Source: Acidicapsa dinghuensis (GTDB taxonomy: Bacteria > Acidobacteriota > Terriglobia > Terriglobales > Acidobacteriaceae). Taken from it: a DNA stretch of 64,000 bases. The notes under the pieces were generated by a model that was given only the letters and a program-made list of their open reading frames with translations, ran no database searches and was not told the DNA's origin. Numbering within the stretch: the stretch's first letter is position 1; every line of letters begins with the position of its first letter. The position numbers were made by a program, and so were the translations under genes. The stretch covers positions 558,001 to 622,000 of the forward strand of contig NZ_JAGSYH010000003.1 of the NCBI RefSeq assembly GCF_025685685.1. Reading direction: 5' to 3'. Positions 42,199-50,047 of this stretch are shown piece after piece.

Positions 42199-42528
42199 AT
42201 GACATGCAAACAACAGTTCGCCCCGCTGTGCGATCTGCACCATACGGCGATGGAGCGAATGATGTTGGAAGAAGATGCGGAGGAAATCCGCTCTTATCAT
42301 GCTTGCAGTCGACCCGAGTGTACGCGAGTATTCCAGGATTCTCTTGGCTACCTGGACTTCATTGAAGGAAAGTTCGATGATTCCCGGATCTCGGTGGAGA
42401 GATGTCCTCACTGTGGGTCTGCTCTCTATCTCGCAGAGGCGGATCACACACAAAAAATCGAGAGCTGGGATTGTCCGCAAAAGGGCTGCGATTTTTCGGG
42501 AGACTCTGCATCGCCGTCTGCACGATAG
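42199..42528 (+). CDS. Small zinc-ribbon protein
   Basis: 109 residues with eight Cys: MTCKQQFAPLC near the start, HACSRPEC (CxxxxC), CPHC (CxxC) and CPQKGC (CxxxxC), plus nearby His residues. The spacing suggests one or two zinc ribbons. The start at 42199 is preferred; a GTG at 42166 is possible. No defined family is recognised. It could bind nucleic acid, as neighbours of cold-shock genes sometimes do, but that is only inferred. Confidence 0.7.
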   Translation: MTCKQQFAPLCDLHHTAMERMMLEEDAEEIRSYHACSRPECTRVFQDSLGYLDFIEGKFDDSRISVERCPHCGSALYLAEADHTQKIESWDCPQKGCDFSGDSASPSAR

Positions 42529-42615
42529 ACGAAGATGCGTCACATGAGTATGCGTCTTGCTTGTGTCAGCGAGCTTTTGAAAAACCCAGGATAACCGGTT
42601 CTTCATTCGGCCATG

Positions 42616-44034
42616 TTACTTCGCTGCTGGTTCTATGGGAGCGGAGCCGCCGGCTATGAGACTGCTCAGGCTGCCGGCCAACTGCGGTTGCACCATGACG
42701 AAAAACATGCCGCCGCGCCCGTTCTGGCTGCTGGTGCAGTTGCCGGTGAGCGAGCCTTGCTGGTTCATGTCGCCGAAGATGTTGTAGGCCGTGTCGCCAG
42801 CGGTCGAAACGCCGATCTTGGCATGGTTGTGATTGCCACCTTCACCGCCGGTGAGTGCAAAGGTCTTGCCGTCCCATGTGCCGGTGGTGGCGATATCGAC
42901 TGGTCCCGGTTTCGGCAGCGACGGACTCCAGCATCCAACAGGACTGTTGGCATCGGTCGAGTCCATGGCGGGGTTAGCCCACCAGTTGGCCGTGCGCAAC
43001 GGCACGCTGCCGAGCAGCGCTGAGACAAGCTGCCATGGCGGCACATTCAGTTTCGATGGCTTAGAGATCAGCTCCACGCCCGAGGAGAGCGTGGTGTTGA
43101 AATAGGTGGTGCTCGCCGAGAGCTTGCCTAGCTGCGAGGCGAGTTGCTGAATATCCGATGGGCCGCCGTTGTGAACGACCTGCTGATTGGTTGGATCGGT
43201 GACGACGCTGGCATTGTTGAGTCCGCGCAGCACCGCGACCACATCGTTCTTATTGAGCCGCAGGGCAAAGAAATGCTGGCTCACTTCCACATCGTCATCC
43301 TTGACGCAGCCGAGTGTGTTGCCGTCGCTCTTGCGCGGAGACTGCGCGTTACCTGAGGCGGGCCAGGATGGCGTGGAGACCTGCATGATCATGCCGTCGC
43401 CGTCATCGTTCCAGGCGAGCATGCCTTTGGAGTGTCCCCACGGCGCGTCGCAGTTGCCACTGGAGCAGCCCTTGATCTGCGGGTCGGCATAAAACTGATC
43501 GTTCCAGACGACGTAGTTGAACTTGCCGTTGTAGACCTCATCAAACGTCGCGCCGATGGGATCGTTGACCGTGTCGCCTGCGCAGCCTGCCCCCTGTTTG
43601 AGCGTTGGCTCTTCACTGCTGGCGGAAACATACTGCTGGCCCCATCCGGATTTGTAGGGCTGCACTGTGCCGCCGAAGGGACAGGCACGATCGACACCGG
43701 AGCCGCAGCCGGGAAAGACAGATGAGTTGAGCTTGAAGACAAACCACCAGTCGACGGGATGGCCTTTCTGAATCATCGGATACGGCGCAGTACATGCGGG
43801 TGAATCCGATGTACCGGCGCCGCAATGCGTGTTGGAGAGCGTGATCGACGGCACGAAAGGCAACGTCGCGTTGGCCTGGATTGTGGCCGCAGGCGGCGCT
43901 TGCGTGGGCGCAGGCGCAAGAGCGCTATGCGCAAGCGCAACGGCAAGCGGCAGAACAGGCGCGATGGTGCGAACAGCGCTGCCGGGCTTCTTCGCCGGTG
44001 GATCGGGCGTCGCCGATGTTTTACGTGTGGTCAT
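42616..44034 (-). CDS. DNase II-family endonuclease
   Basis: About 472 residues. The start at 44034 (MTTRKTSA) has GGAG 7 bp upstream. After a proline/alanine-rich N-terminus with a hydrophobic stretch (signal or anchor) comes a DNase II domain: HPVDWWFVFKLNSS, then PWGHSKGMLAWNDDGDGMIMQVSTPSWPASGN with the first HxK (H-S-K), later GGNHNHAKIG with the second HxK (H-A-K), and FGDMNQQGSLTGNCTSSQNGRGGMFFVM near the end. These match the two catalytic HxK motifs and the GDMN-RGGG region of animal DNase II. Cys-rich, so probably extracytoplasmic. It would cleave DNA without metal ions at acid pH. Last gene of a three-gene operon. Confidence 0.87.
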   Translation of the reverse strand: MTTRKTSATPDPPAKKPGSAVRTIAPVLPLAVALAHSALAPAPTQAPPAATIQANATLPFVPSITLSNTHCGAGTSDSPACTAPYPMIQKGHPVDWWFVFKLNSSVFPGCGSGVDRACPFGGTVQPYKSGWGQQYVSASSEEPTLKQGAGCAGDTVNDPIGATFDEVYNGKFNYVVWNDQFYADPQIKGCSSGNCDAPWGHSKGMLAWNDDGDGMIMQVSTPSWPASGNAQSPRKSDGNTLGCVKDDDVEVSQHFFALRLNKNDVVAVLRGLNNASVVTDPTNQQVVHNGGPSDIQQLASQLGKLSASTTYFNTTLSSGVELISKPSKLNVPPWQLVSALLGSVPLRTANWWANPAMDSTDANSPVGCWSPSLPKPGPVDIATTGTWDGKTFALTGGEGGNHNHAKIGVSTAGDTAYNIFGDMNQQGSLTGNCTSSQNGRGGMFFVMVQPQLAGSLSSLIAGGSAPIEPAAK

Positions 44035-44088
44035 GCTGACACTCCGCATCGAATGGCAAGACTTGCCCGGCTACGATGGACAGCGAAA

Positions 44089-44745
44089 CTATTCACCGGA
44101 GGCATTGCTGCCGCCTGTCGGATTCGTACTGGCATCAGCAATGGTGGCGGCAGCGACACTGACGTCTTTTGCGACATTGGCATCGACGGCAGCGTCTTTT
44201 GCGACAGCGGCACTGACCTGGGAGGCGACAGCGGCGCCGACGGTGGTTGCCTGCGCGACGCGAGCAGTCGTTGCCGCTTGTCCGGCGGCAGCTGCAGCCT
44301 GCTGGGCGGCTGCAGCGTGGGACTGAGCAGTGGCTGCGGCCTGCTCGGCGCGGATAACATCTTCTGGAGTCGGGTCAGGCTCGAGGGTTTGCGGCTGGCT
44401 GTAGGAAATGCCTTTGCCGACAGCATAGGTGGTCGCGCTGATGCCCAGGAGTGTGAGCACTCCTTCTGGGATATCCGGCAATGCGCCGTTCTTCATCACC
44501 AGCTCAAAGACGCTGATGGCGATAACGAAAGTAAAGAGAAGCAACTGGAAGCGCGACATGCTTGCCTGGCCGTTAACCTCGTTGAGCAGATGCGTCAGGT
44601 CAATCTGCCGCTTATGAGGCGGCGCCCACCAGATAAGAACGATGATGGAAAGAGCGAGCATGCCGAGAAAGAAACACGCCACATATCCAGCTAAGCTCGT
44701 AGGATCCCAATTGATTGTGCCCAATGCTGTTACTGCCTGCCCCAT
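44089..44745 (-). CDS. Membrane protein with Ala-rich tail, paralogue of the upstream gene
   Basis: About 218 residues; the start at 44745 (MGQAVTALG) has AGGAGG. Three spans: about 20-41, 72-92 and 100-118. The core L-x-x-LL...SMSRFQLLLFTFVIA...ALPDIPEGVLTLLGISATTYAVGKGIS closely parallels the protein encoded at 44756-45088. The C-terminal 100 residues are mostly Ala, Gln, Val and Thr and likely form an extended helix or coil. Middle gene of the DNase II operon. Function unknown. Confidence 0.75.
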   Translation of the reverse strand: MGQAVTALGTINWDPTSLAGYVACFFLGMLALSIIVLIWWAPPHKRQIDLTHLLNEVNGQASMSRFQLLLFTFVIAISVFELVMKNGALPDIPEGVLTLLGISATTYAVGKGISYSQPQTLEPDPTPEDVIRAEQAAATAQSHAAAAQQAAAAAGQAATTARVAQATTVGAAVASQVSAAVAKDAAVDANVAKDVSVAAATIADASTNPTGGSNASGE

Positions 44746-44755
44746 AACTTTCCTC

Positions 44756-45088
44756 CTAATTCCCTTTCCGGTTGCTCCACATCGACCAAGCTTTTTCGAG
44801 CACGTAGATACTGCTGCTGCCTCCAAGAACATAAAGCCAGTTGGCGCTTACGTCGGGCAGCTTTCCATCAGTGGACTTCGCAACCTCTGCGAGATATGAG
44901 CCGCACGCCGTGATGGTGGCCAACAACAGCTGCACTCGACCCGGACTGAGATTTCCCCCGGAGTCCTTATGCATCAGAAGGCCTGAGAGCGGGATGCGGC
45001 GCGTGAGTATCTTCCACGCGATGGTTGCCATCATCAGAAAGAGAAAGCCTTGCATCTCCAGGATCAATAAACGTGACGGAGTCATGCG
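44756..45088 (-). CDS. Small three-span membrane protein, first gene of the DNase II operon
   Basis: 110 residues; the start at 45088 (MTPSRLLILE) has GAAAGGAG. Hydrophobic spans at about 6-28, 48-68 and 82-100. The stretch LSGLLMHKDSGGNLSPGRVQLLLATITACGSYLAEV...KLPDVSANWLYVLGGSSSIYVLEKAWS repeats the pattern of the next protein: S-x-x-R-x-QLLL-x-T, LPD, L-G-x-S-x-x-x-Y-x-x-x-K. The stop overlaps the ribosome site of the next gene. No known family is recognised. Confidence 0.75.
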   Translation of the reverse strand, partial: RMTPSRLLILEMQGFLFLMMATIAWKILTRRIPLSGLLMHKDSGGNLSPGRVQLLLATITACGSYLAEVAKSTDGKLPDVSANWLYVLGGSSSIYVLEKAWSMWSNRKGN

Positions 45089-45327
45089 GGCTCCTTTCTG
45101 CATTCAAAGAAGGTGTTGACGGGAGATCACGCCGGATGCTGGGCTCCGGCGAATAGATCTGGATCGAGGAAGGATCAGTATGCTGCGCGGCGCACCGTGC
45201 GTCAAGGCTTTTATTTGTCGCACTTTAACCGCAGATAGCGCTGGAGGCGAAGACAATCGCGCTGCAATCCATTGCAAACGCGCGACGGGTTCTCGATGAG
45301 TTGCCGCGCGAAGCTATAGATGAGGGT

Positions 45328-45368
45328 AGAGGCACGAAGGTACGCATATGGCGTGTCCTTGTGCCTCT
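45328..45368. repeat. Inverted repeat downstream of the VWFA-related gene
   Basis: AGAGGCAC...AAGG pairs with CCTT...GTGCCTCT. No T-run is seen. It lies in the 300-bp gap (45089-45388) upstream of the DNase II operon and downstream of the minus-strand VWFA gene, and may act as a transcription barrier. Confidence 0.5.
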
Positions 45369-45388
45369 GCTTTGAGCACCACTCCGAA

Positions 45389-46543
45389 CTACTTTGACTC
45401 CGCATAATATGCATTACGCGTGTGTACAACCAACTCTGGGTTGTTCACCCTAACCGTGAGTGCATGATATTCGTCAGGGTGTTTTGCCTCGGGCCCGTTG
45501 AAGATGAAGCTGTAATCAGAATCATAGCTCGCTACATTGCTTGCAATCTCCTGCCAGAGATCCTTATTCGTAGGGCTGATTGCGCGGCCCCCGCTCTGTT
45601 CAGCCAGTACCTGTAGCGCGAGATTGGCAGCGTTTGCGTTATTCGGTTTCTGAACGCCCTTCAAATACTCCCGGTAATAATTCCAATGAAAAAGATCCGC
45701 GCCCGAATTTCGCACTGGATCAATGTCGAACAGAGTCACACGTGCTTGGCGCAGCCCGTTCGACATCAGCACAATCCATTGGAAATAGATATCGAGCGCC
45801 TTTCCCGATGGATTCACTTGTGTTCCGACAAGAAAGGGCCAGCCTGGGCTTACCCAGAACATCAATTTCCGCCCTGGTATCTGAGCTGAACCACGCGTGA
45901 GCATTGCCATCGTTCGTAAAGATCGATCGAGCTTCTCCTCATCGCCGTAAAAGCCTTCAGAGCGTCTCACCGGGTGCAGATTCGCACCTTGAACCTGCAG
46001 CGCAGCGGCAAGGGCATTTCCATCGGTTGTCTCTTGTCCGATCGGTACTGCGCCATCGCCATTGAACATAAATAGAGCGACAGGATGGTGTAGCTTTCCG
46101 CCATCGGACTTGAGATACTCCATCACCTGATCGCGCGCGTACGCCGTATCAACGAGCGAACTGTTTACTGTATCGAAGACAATAAGCACTGCCGAGATAG
46201 CGTCGGCCTTGGCTCCGTCAGCCGCAAAGTCCGTCAGTGTCACTGGATGTCCAGCGTCCAATACAGTGAAATCCTGCGCTGTCAGATTGGTCACCGGTTT
46301 TCCCTGCTTATCGGTCACGAGTGCATCGAGGTGAATAAGCCTGGGATCGATTGGCTGCATCTTGTTGCCTATTGGTTTCAGTGCCCCAGCATCCAGTTGC
46401 TCGCTGTGTGGATGGTTTAGCCCCGGCGGCGGAACTACCTGCTGCGCGTGCAGCAAAATGCTGCCAGCGGCCAAAACTGTAAGAGCAAGACCTGCGAGAG
46501 CCAAAGCAACACATCTGGAGCGATCTATTCTAGTGCGGTCCAT
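45389..46543 (-). CDS. Exported VWFA-related protein (acidobacterial type)
   Basis: About 384 residues. The start at 46543 (MDRTRIDRSR) has GAGGAGG upstream and gives a signal peptide (ALALAGLALTVLAAGSILLHAQ). The mature part follows the VWFA-related acidobacterial domain: RLIHLDALVTDKQGKPVTNLTAQDFTVLDAG, then the MIDAS-like VLIVFDTVNSS, LFMFNGDGAV, and GRKLMFWVSPGWPF. These exported proteins are abundant in Acidobacteria; function unknown, perhaps surface adhesion. Monocistronic. Confidence 0.9.
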   Translation of the reverse strand: MDRTRIDRSRCVALALAGLALTVLAAGSILLHAQQVVPPPGLNHPHSEQLDAGALKPIGNKMQPIDPRLIHLDALVTDKQGKPVTNLTAQDFTVLDAGHPVTLTDFAADGAKADAISAVLIVFDTVNSSLVDTAYARDQVMEYLKSDGGKLHHPVALFMFNGDGAVPIGQETTDGNALAAALQVQGANLHPVRRSEGFYGDEEKLDRSLRTMAMLTRGSAQIPGRKLMFWVSPGWPFLVGTQVNPSGKALDIYFQWIVLMSNGLRQARVTLFDIDPVRNSGADLFHWNYYREYLKGVQKPNNANAANLALQVLAEQSGGRAISPTNKDLWQEIASNVASYDSDYSFIFNGPEAKHPDEYHALTVRVNNPELVVHTRNAYYAESK

Positions 46544-46789
46544 CGTCTCATCCTCCTCAACATCAAACCGCTTGTAATGCCGCCAGGAGGGCAACGATCC
46601 ATGGAAGAGACTTGCACTGATAACTTCCGTCGGGAAAAAGCACCCTCAACAGCGCATCCGCATACTACCACGCAACCAGCACAAATGGCTGCGTATCTTC
46701 CTGACTTTGAGACGGATCGGAGTTGATTTGCGGATAACTTAAAACACAATAAAGTTATGTCAGGTTTCTAACAGGTTTCCGGCAGACTT

Positions 46790-48010
46790 CTAACAGGTTT
46801 TGAGCCCCATCGGGCCAGCAAGCAACTCTTCAATCCGATTGAGGTCAACTGCGAAATCCTCGACTGAATCCTCGCCGCCTTCCCAGTTTCCAGTGACACC
46901 GTAGTGTTCCAGCCCAAGGCTGCGGGCCATGGTGTAGAAGTATTCTCCGGGATGCTTCTCGGGGTAAAGCACCAGAAGTTTTGCGTGCGTGGAGAAGACC
47001 ATCCCGCCAAGCGCGCCGCCGTGTGGAGCGACGATTGCTTCGGCGCGTTGAAAAAGCTCTACCTGCTCGCGCATGGAGAGGCGCTCAGGAAAGGCGGTCT
47101 GGAATCCGTAGCGCTCCAGAAGCTGCACAAGCTCCGATTCATTAAGCACTCTTCTACGCCCTGCCGTGCCGCGCGACAGGTAGATACGCAGATCCGGCTT
47201 TGCGACTAACTCCGGAAGTCCGACTCCCTTGGCGATTCTGCAGCGGATCTCCTCGTAATAGCCCGGATGGATATAGCCGCTGCGCCTGCCGGAAAGATAC
47301 GAAGGAAGAATGAACCGATCCGTCGCAATCCAACGCTCAGCCGGAACAAACTCTACCTGCATGGTTTCCGGCAGCATCAGTTTCAGAGTTTCGCGTTGGA
47401 AGCCGCCGAGGTTGTCTCCCATCAGCAGTGTCAGCGGCTCGCCTTGCATGTAGCGCTCCAGCGTGATGATCTGCGGAAGACAATCGGCAAACCAGTGCCA
47501 GAAGCTGTAAGAATCAATGCGCTGAATGCTGGAGACAGGGCCGCTTCGCCGGTCAACCTGGCGTGGGCGAAAGCTCATGTATATATCGCTGGTTTCAAAA
47601 CGATGCGGCAGCAGCACGGAATCGCCGAAGACCTCAAACGACTCGTTCGCGACAACGCCGAGATATGGATAAAACATCGCAGGTGAAACCTCGCAGACAA
47701 ACACTTCATCGAGTCCGAGACTGCCGGTACGATATGCGCGAACGGTCTGCAGGAACTCCATTTCGTGTGGCGTATCCGCAATCTTCACTGTCTGTGCGGG
47801 ATGAAAAACCCGATAATTCTTTACCTCTTGCCCAATGCGATCTTTGGCCCAGATAACCTTCTCGATCATGGCCTGACTGAGGCCTACACGATTCAGCGGC
47901 CGCAGCAATCCTTTCTTGATCGCTCTGCCTGCCTTCCAGCGCAGCCAGTGCGCTCGCGCCTTCACTCCACGCGGCGACGGATGCAGTCCAGAGCCATAAG
48001 GTTGACGCAA
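46790..48010 (-). CDS. Glycosyltransferase family 61 protein
   Basis: 406 residues. The C-terminal half matches GT61: RIDSYSFWHWFADCLPQIITLERY, RIYLSRGTAGRRRVLNESELVQLLERYGFQTAFPERLSMREQVELFQRAEAIVAPHGGALGGMVFS. The APHGGALGGMVF motif is diagnostic. It likely transfers a sugar to a cell-surface glycan. The start is a TTG at 48010 with GAGGG upstream; internal Met codons exist but lack good sites. No other glycan genes are adjacent. The last codons include a 12-bp direct repeat (CTGTTAGAA copies) containing the stop. Confidence 0.88.
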   Translation of the reverse strand: MRQPYGSGLHPSPRGVKARAHWLRWKAGRAIKKGLLRPLNRVGLSQAMIEKVIWAKDRIGQEVKNYRVFHPAQTVKIADTPHEMEFLQTVRAYRTGSLGLDEVFVCEVSPAMFYPYLGVVANESFEVFGDSVLLPHRFETSDIYMSFRPRQVDRRSGPVSSIQRIDSYSFWHWFADCLPQIITLERYMQGEPLTLLMGDNLGGFQRETLKLMLPETMQVEFVPAERWIATDRFILPSYLSGRRSGYIHPGYYEEIRCRIAKGVGLPELVAKPDLRIYLSRGTAGRRRVLNESELVQLLERYGFQTAFPERLSMREQVELFQRAEAIVAPHGGALGGMVFSTHAKLLVLYPEKHPGEYFYTMARSLGLEHYGVTGNWEGGEDSVEDFAVDLNRIEELLAGPMGLKTC

Positions 48011-48197
48011 GGGTGTCCCTCTTTCGCTGACTAATCAAAATTAAGTGGATGCTGCGTGGCACGGCTGAGTCATGTTCTCGTTGCACAAACAGCCCGCATG
48101 CACTCAGGATCGGAATGGCTAGAATCATAACAGGCAGCGGAATTATGACCTATGTCACGAAAGCTGCATATCCCGGCCACTGAAAGCGATAAAAACT

Positions 48198-48836
48198 GTG
48201 CCTCTCGAAAGCGGAATTCAATCGACTGACCTCTTGCTCGTTATCGATGTGCAGCGTGACTTCTGCCCCGGTGGCGCACTGGCCATCAACGAAGGTGACG
48301 CAGTCGTTCCGCTTATCAACCAGCTGGCGCCTCGATTCGAACACATCGTGCTCACGCAGGACTGGCATCCGGCCAATCATCAATCCTTTGCCTCCACGCA
48401 TAACAAAGATGCCTATAGTCAGCTCGAAGTCTCTTACGGGCAACAGACGCTGTGGCCCGATCACTGTGTGCAGGGAATGCCCGGTGCGGAGTTTCACCCA
48501 AGTCTCGAACTAACGCGCGCCGAACTGATTCTGCGCAAAGGCTTTCGCGCCAACATCGACTCTTACTCCGCTTTCTTTGAGAACGATAAAACCACCACAA
48601 CCGGTCTTGCCGGCTACCTGCGCGAACGCGGCTTCCAACGTATTTTTCTCGCCGGGCTGGCCTTCGATTTCTGCGTCAGGTTCTCTGCTATTGACGCGGT
48701 CCGGGCCGGCTTTGAAGCGCTGGTCATCGAGGACGCTTGCCGCTCCGTCAACCTGCCCGGCACCGTCGATGCGACCCGCCAGGAGTTCGCCGCTACGGGC
48801 GTTCAGCTCATCGAGAGTGACATGTTGCTTAGCTGA
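48198..48836 (+). CDS. pncA: Nicotinamidase
   Basis: 212 residues, isochorismatase-like hydrolase that converts nicotinamide to nicotinic acid for NAD salvage. The catalytic triad is visible: Asp17 (LLVIDVQRDF), Lys114 (ILRKGF) and Cys159 (LAFDFCV). Metal ligands Asp55, His57 and His61 (DWHPANHQSF) are present. The start is GTG at 48198. Divergent from the GT61 gene. Confidence 0.93.
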   Translation: MPLESGIQSTDLLLVIDVQRDFCPGGALAINEGDAVVPLINQLAPRFEHIVLTQDWHPANHQSFASTHNKDAYSQLEVSYGQQTLWPDHCVQGMPGAEFHPSLELTRAELILRKGFRANIDSYSAFFENDKTTTTGLAGYLRERGFQRIFLAGLAFDFCVRFSAIDAVRAGFEALVIEDACRSVNLPGTVDATRQEFAATGVQLIESDMLLS

Positions 48837-49076
48837 CCCGTTCCGCACGTAAACGGCTGAAAAATAGATGCTTCCTGCCTGAGATCGTCCAATTCCGCAC
48901 AACTCGCCGGAACGCTCATGACAACTTCTGCGTAGCCTAACCTGTACGCCGCGCAAGGGAGACGTGAGACGCAACTTTCTTCTTCGGCGCGTATCATTAG
49001 TAGTAGGGCACTCGTTCCTGCATGGCGCTCGTCCATAAGCCATGGCGCGGGAACACGAGTGCCGGGAGAATTGGCA

Positions 49077-49844
49077 ATGCCTCAACTGATGAAGACTTCA
49101 AACCCGGCCTTGGGAGCGAACACCTTTCGCAATGTCGCCGGTTATGGTGGATACGGCGACGTAACGGCGCGCATGACGCTGAACGGTACCGTGAACAAGA
49201 CCGGCATACTGCTGGTATGCGCCCTGGCAACGGCTGGTTATACCTGGTTCCGTTTCTTTTCCACCGGCGATCCTGCTTCCGTCGCCGGCCTGATGATGCT
49301 CGGCGTCTTCGGCGGGCTGATCGCCTGCCTGGTGACCATTTTTAAGAAGGAATGGGCCGGCGTTACCGCGCCTGCCTATGCGCTGCTCGAAGGCCTCGTG
49401 CTCGGCGGCGTATCGGCGATGTTTGAGATCCGTTATCCCGGCATCGCCATTCAGGCTGTCGGACTGACGTTCGCCACGCTCTTCGTGATGCTGCTGCTTT
49501 ACACCACGCGCATTATCAAGGTGACGCAGCGCTTCTACATGGGCGTGCTCGCGGCAACAGGCGGCGTCTTCCTGTTTTACATGGCAGAGATGATCCTCGG
49601 TTTCTTCGGCATTCATCTCGCAGCGGTCAATGGGTCAGGGCCGCTCGGCATCGGCATCAGCCTCGTCATCGTTGCAATTGCGGCTTTTAACCTCGTACTC
49701 GACTTCGCGTTTATCGAGCAGGGAGTGCAGTACGGCGTGCCCAAGTACATGGAGTGGTACGGTGCATTTGGCATCATGGTCACGCTGGTGTGGCTCTATA
49801 TGGAGATCCTCAATCTCCTCGGCAAACTGCAACGCCGCAACTGA
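49077..49844 (+). CDS. Bax inhibitor-1/YccA family membrane protein
   Basis: About 255 residues; the ATG at 49077 has GGGAGA 7 bp upstream; the GTG at 49059 is less likely. Seven hydrophobic spans are predicted (ILLVCALATAGYTWF, VAGLMMLGVFGGLIACLV, and so on). The charged ends and central EGLVLGGVSAMFE fit the bacterial YetJ/YccA branch of the BI-1 family, which form calcium leak channels. Single gene with its own terminator. Confidence 0.92.
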   Translation: MPQLMKTSNPALGANTFRNVAGYGGYGDVTARMTLNGTVNKTGILLVCALATAGYTWFRFFSTGDPASVAGLMMLGVFGGLIACLVTIFKKEWAGVTAPAYALLEGLVLGGVSAMFEIRYPGIAIQAVGLTFATLFVMLLLYTTRIIKVTQRFYMGVLAATGGVFLFYMAEMILGFFGIHLAAVNGSGPLGIGISLVIVAIAAFNLVLDFAFIEQGVQYGVPKYMEWYGAFGIMVTLVWLYMEILNLLGKLQRRN

Positions 49845-49866
49845 TTCCGTTACCTATACCGCATCA

Positions 49867-49904
49867 GAATGGGGGAGCTTATGGCTCTCCCATTCTTGCG
49901 TTTT
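49867..49904 (+). terminator. Rho-independent terminator of the BI-1 family gene
   Basis: Stem GAATGGGGGAGC / GCTCTCCCATTC with one mismatch, followed by TTGCGTTTT. Confidence 0.8.
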
Positions 49905-50047
49905 ACCATTGCTTAGCCTGCCCATAAAAAGGCGATCTTCAGCTAAATTGGCTCGTCAACGCTCTCTTTTCTTACTGACCACCGCTTACCGGCGGTAACG
50001 TTCCGGCGTCTGCTATCTTGTCTTCCATCTGACTTTGAGGATGCTCC

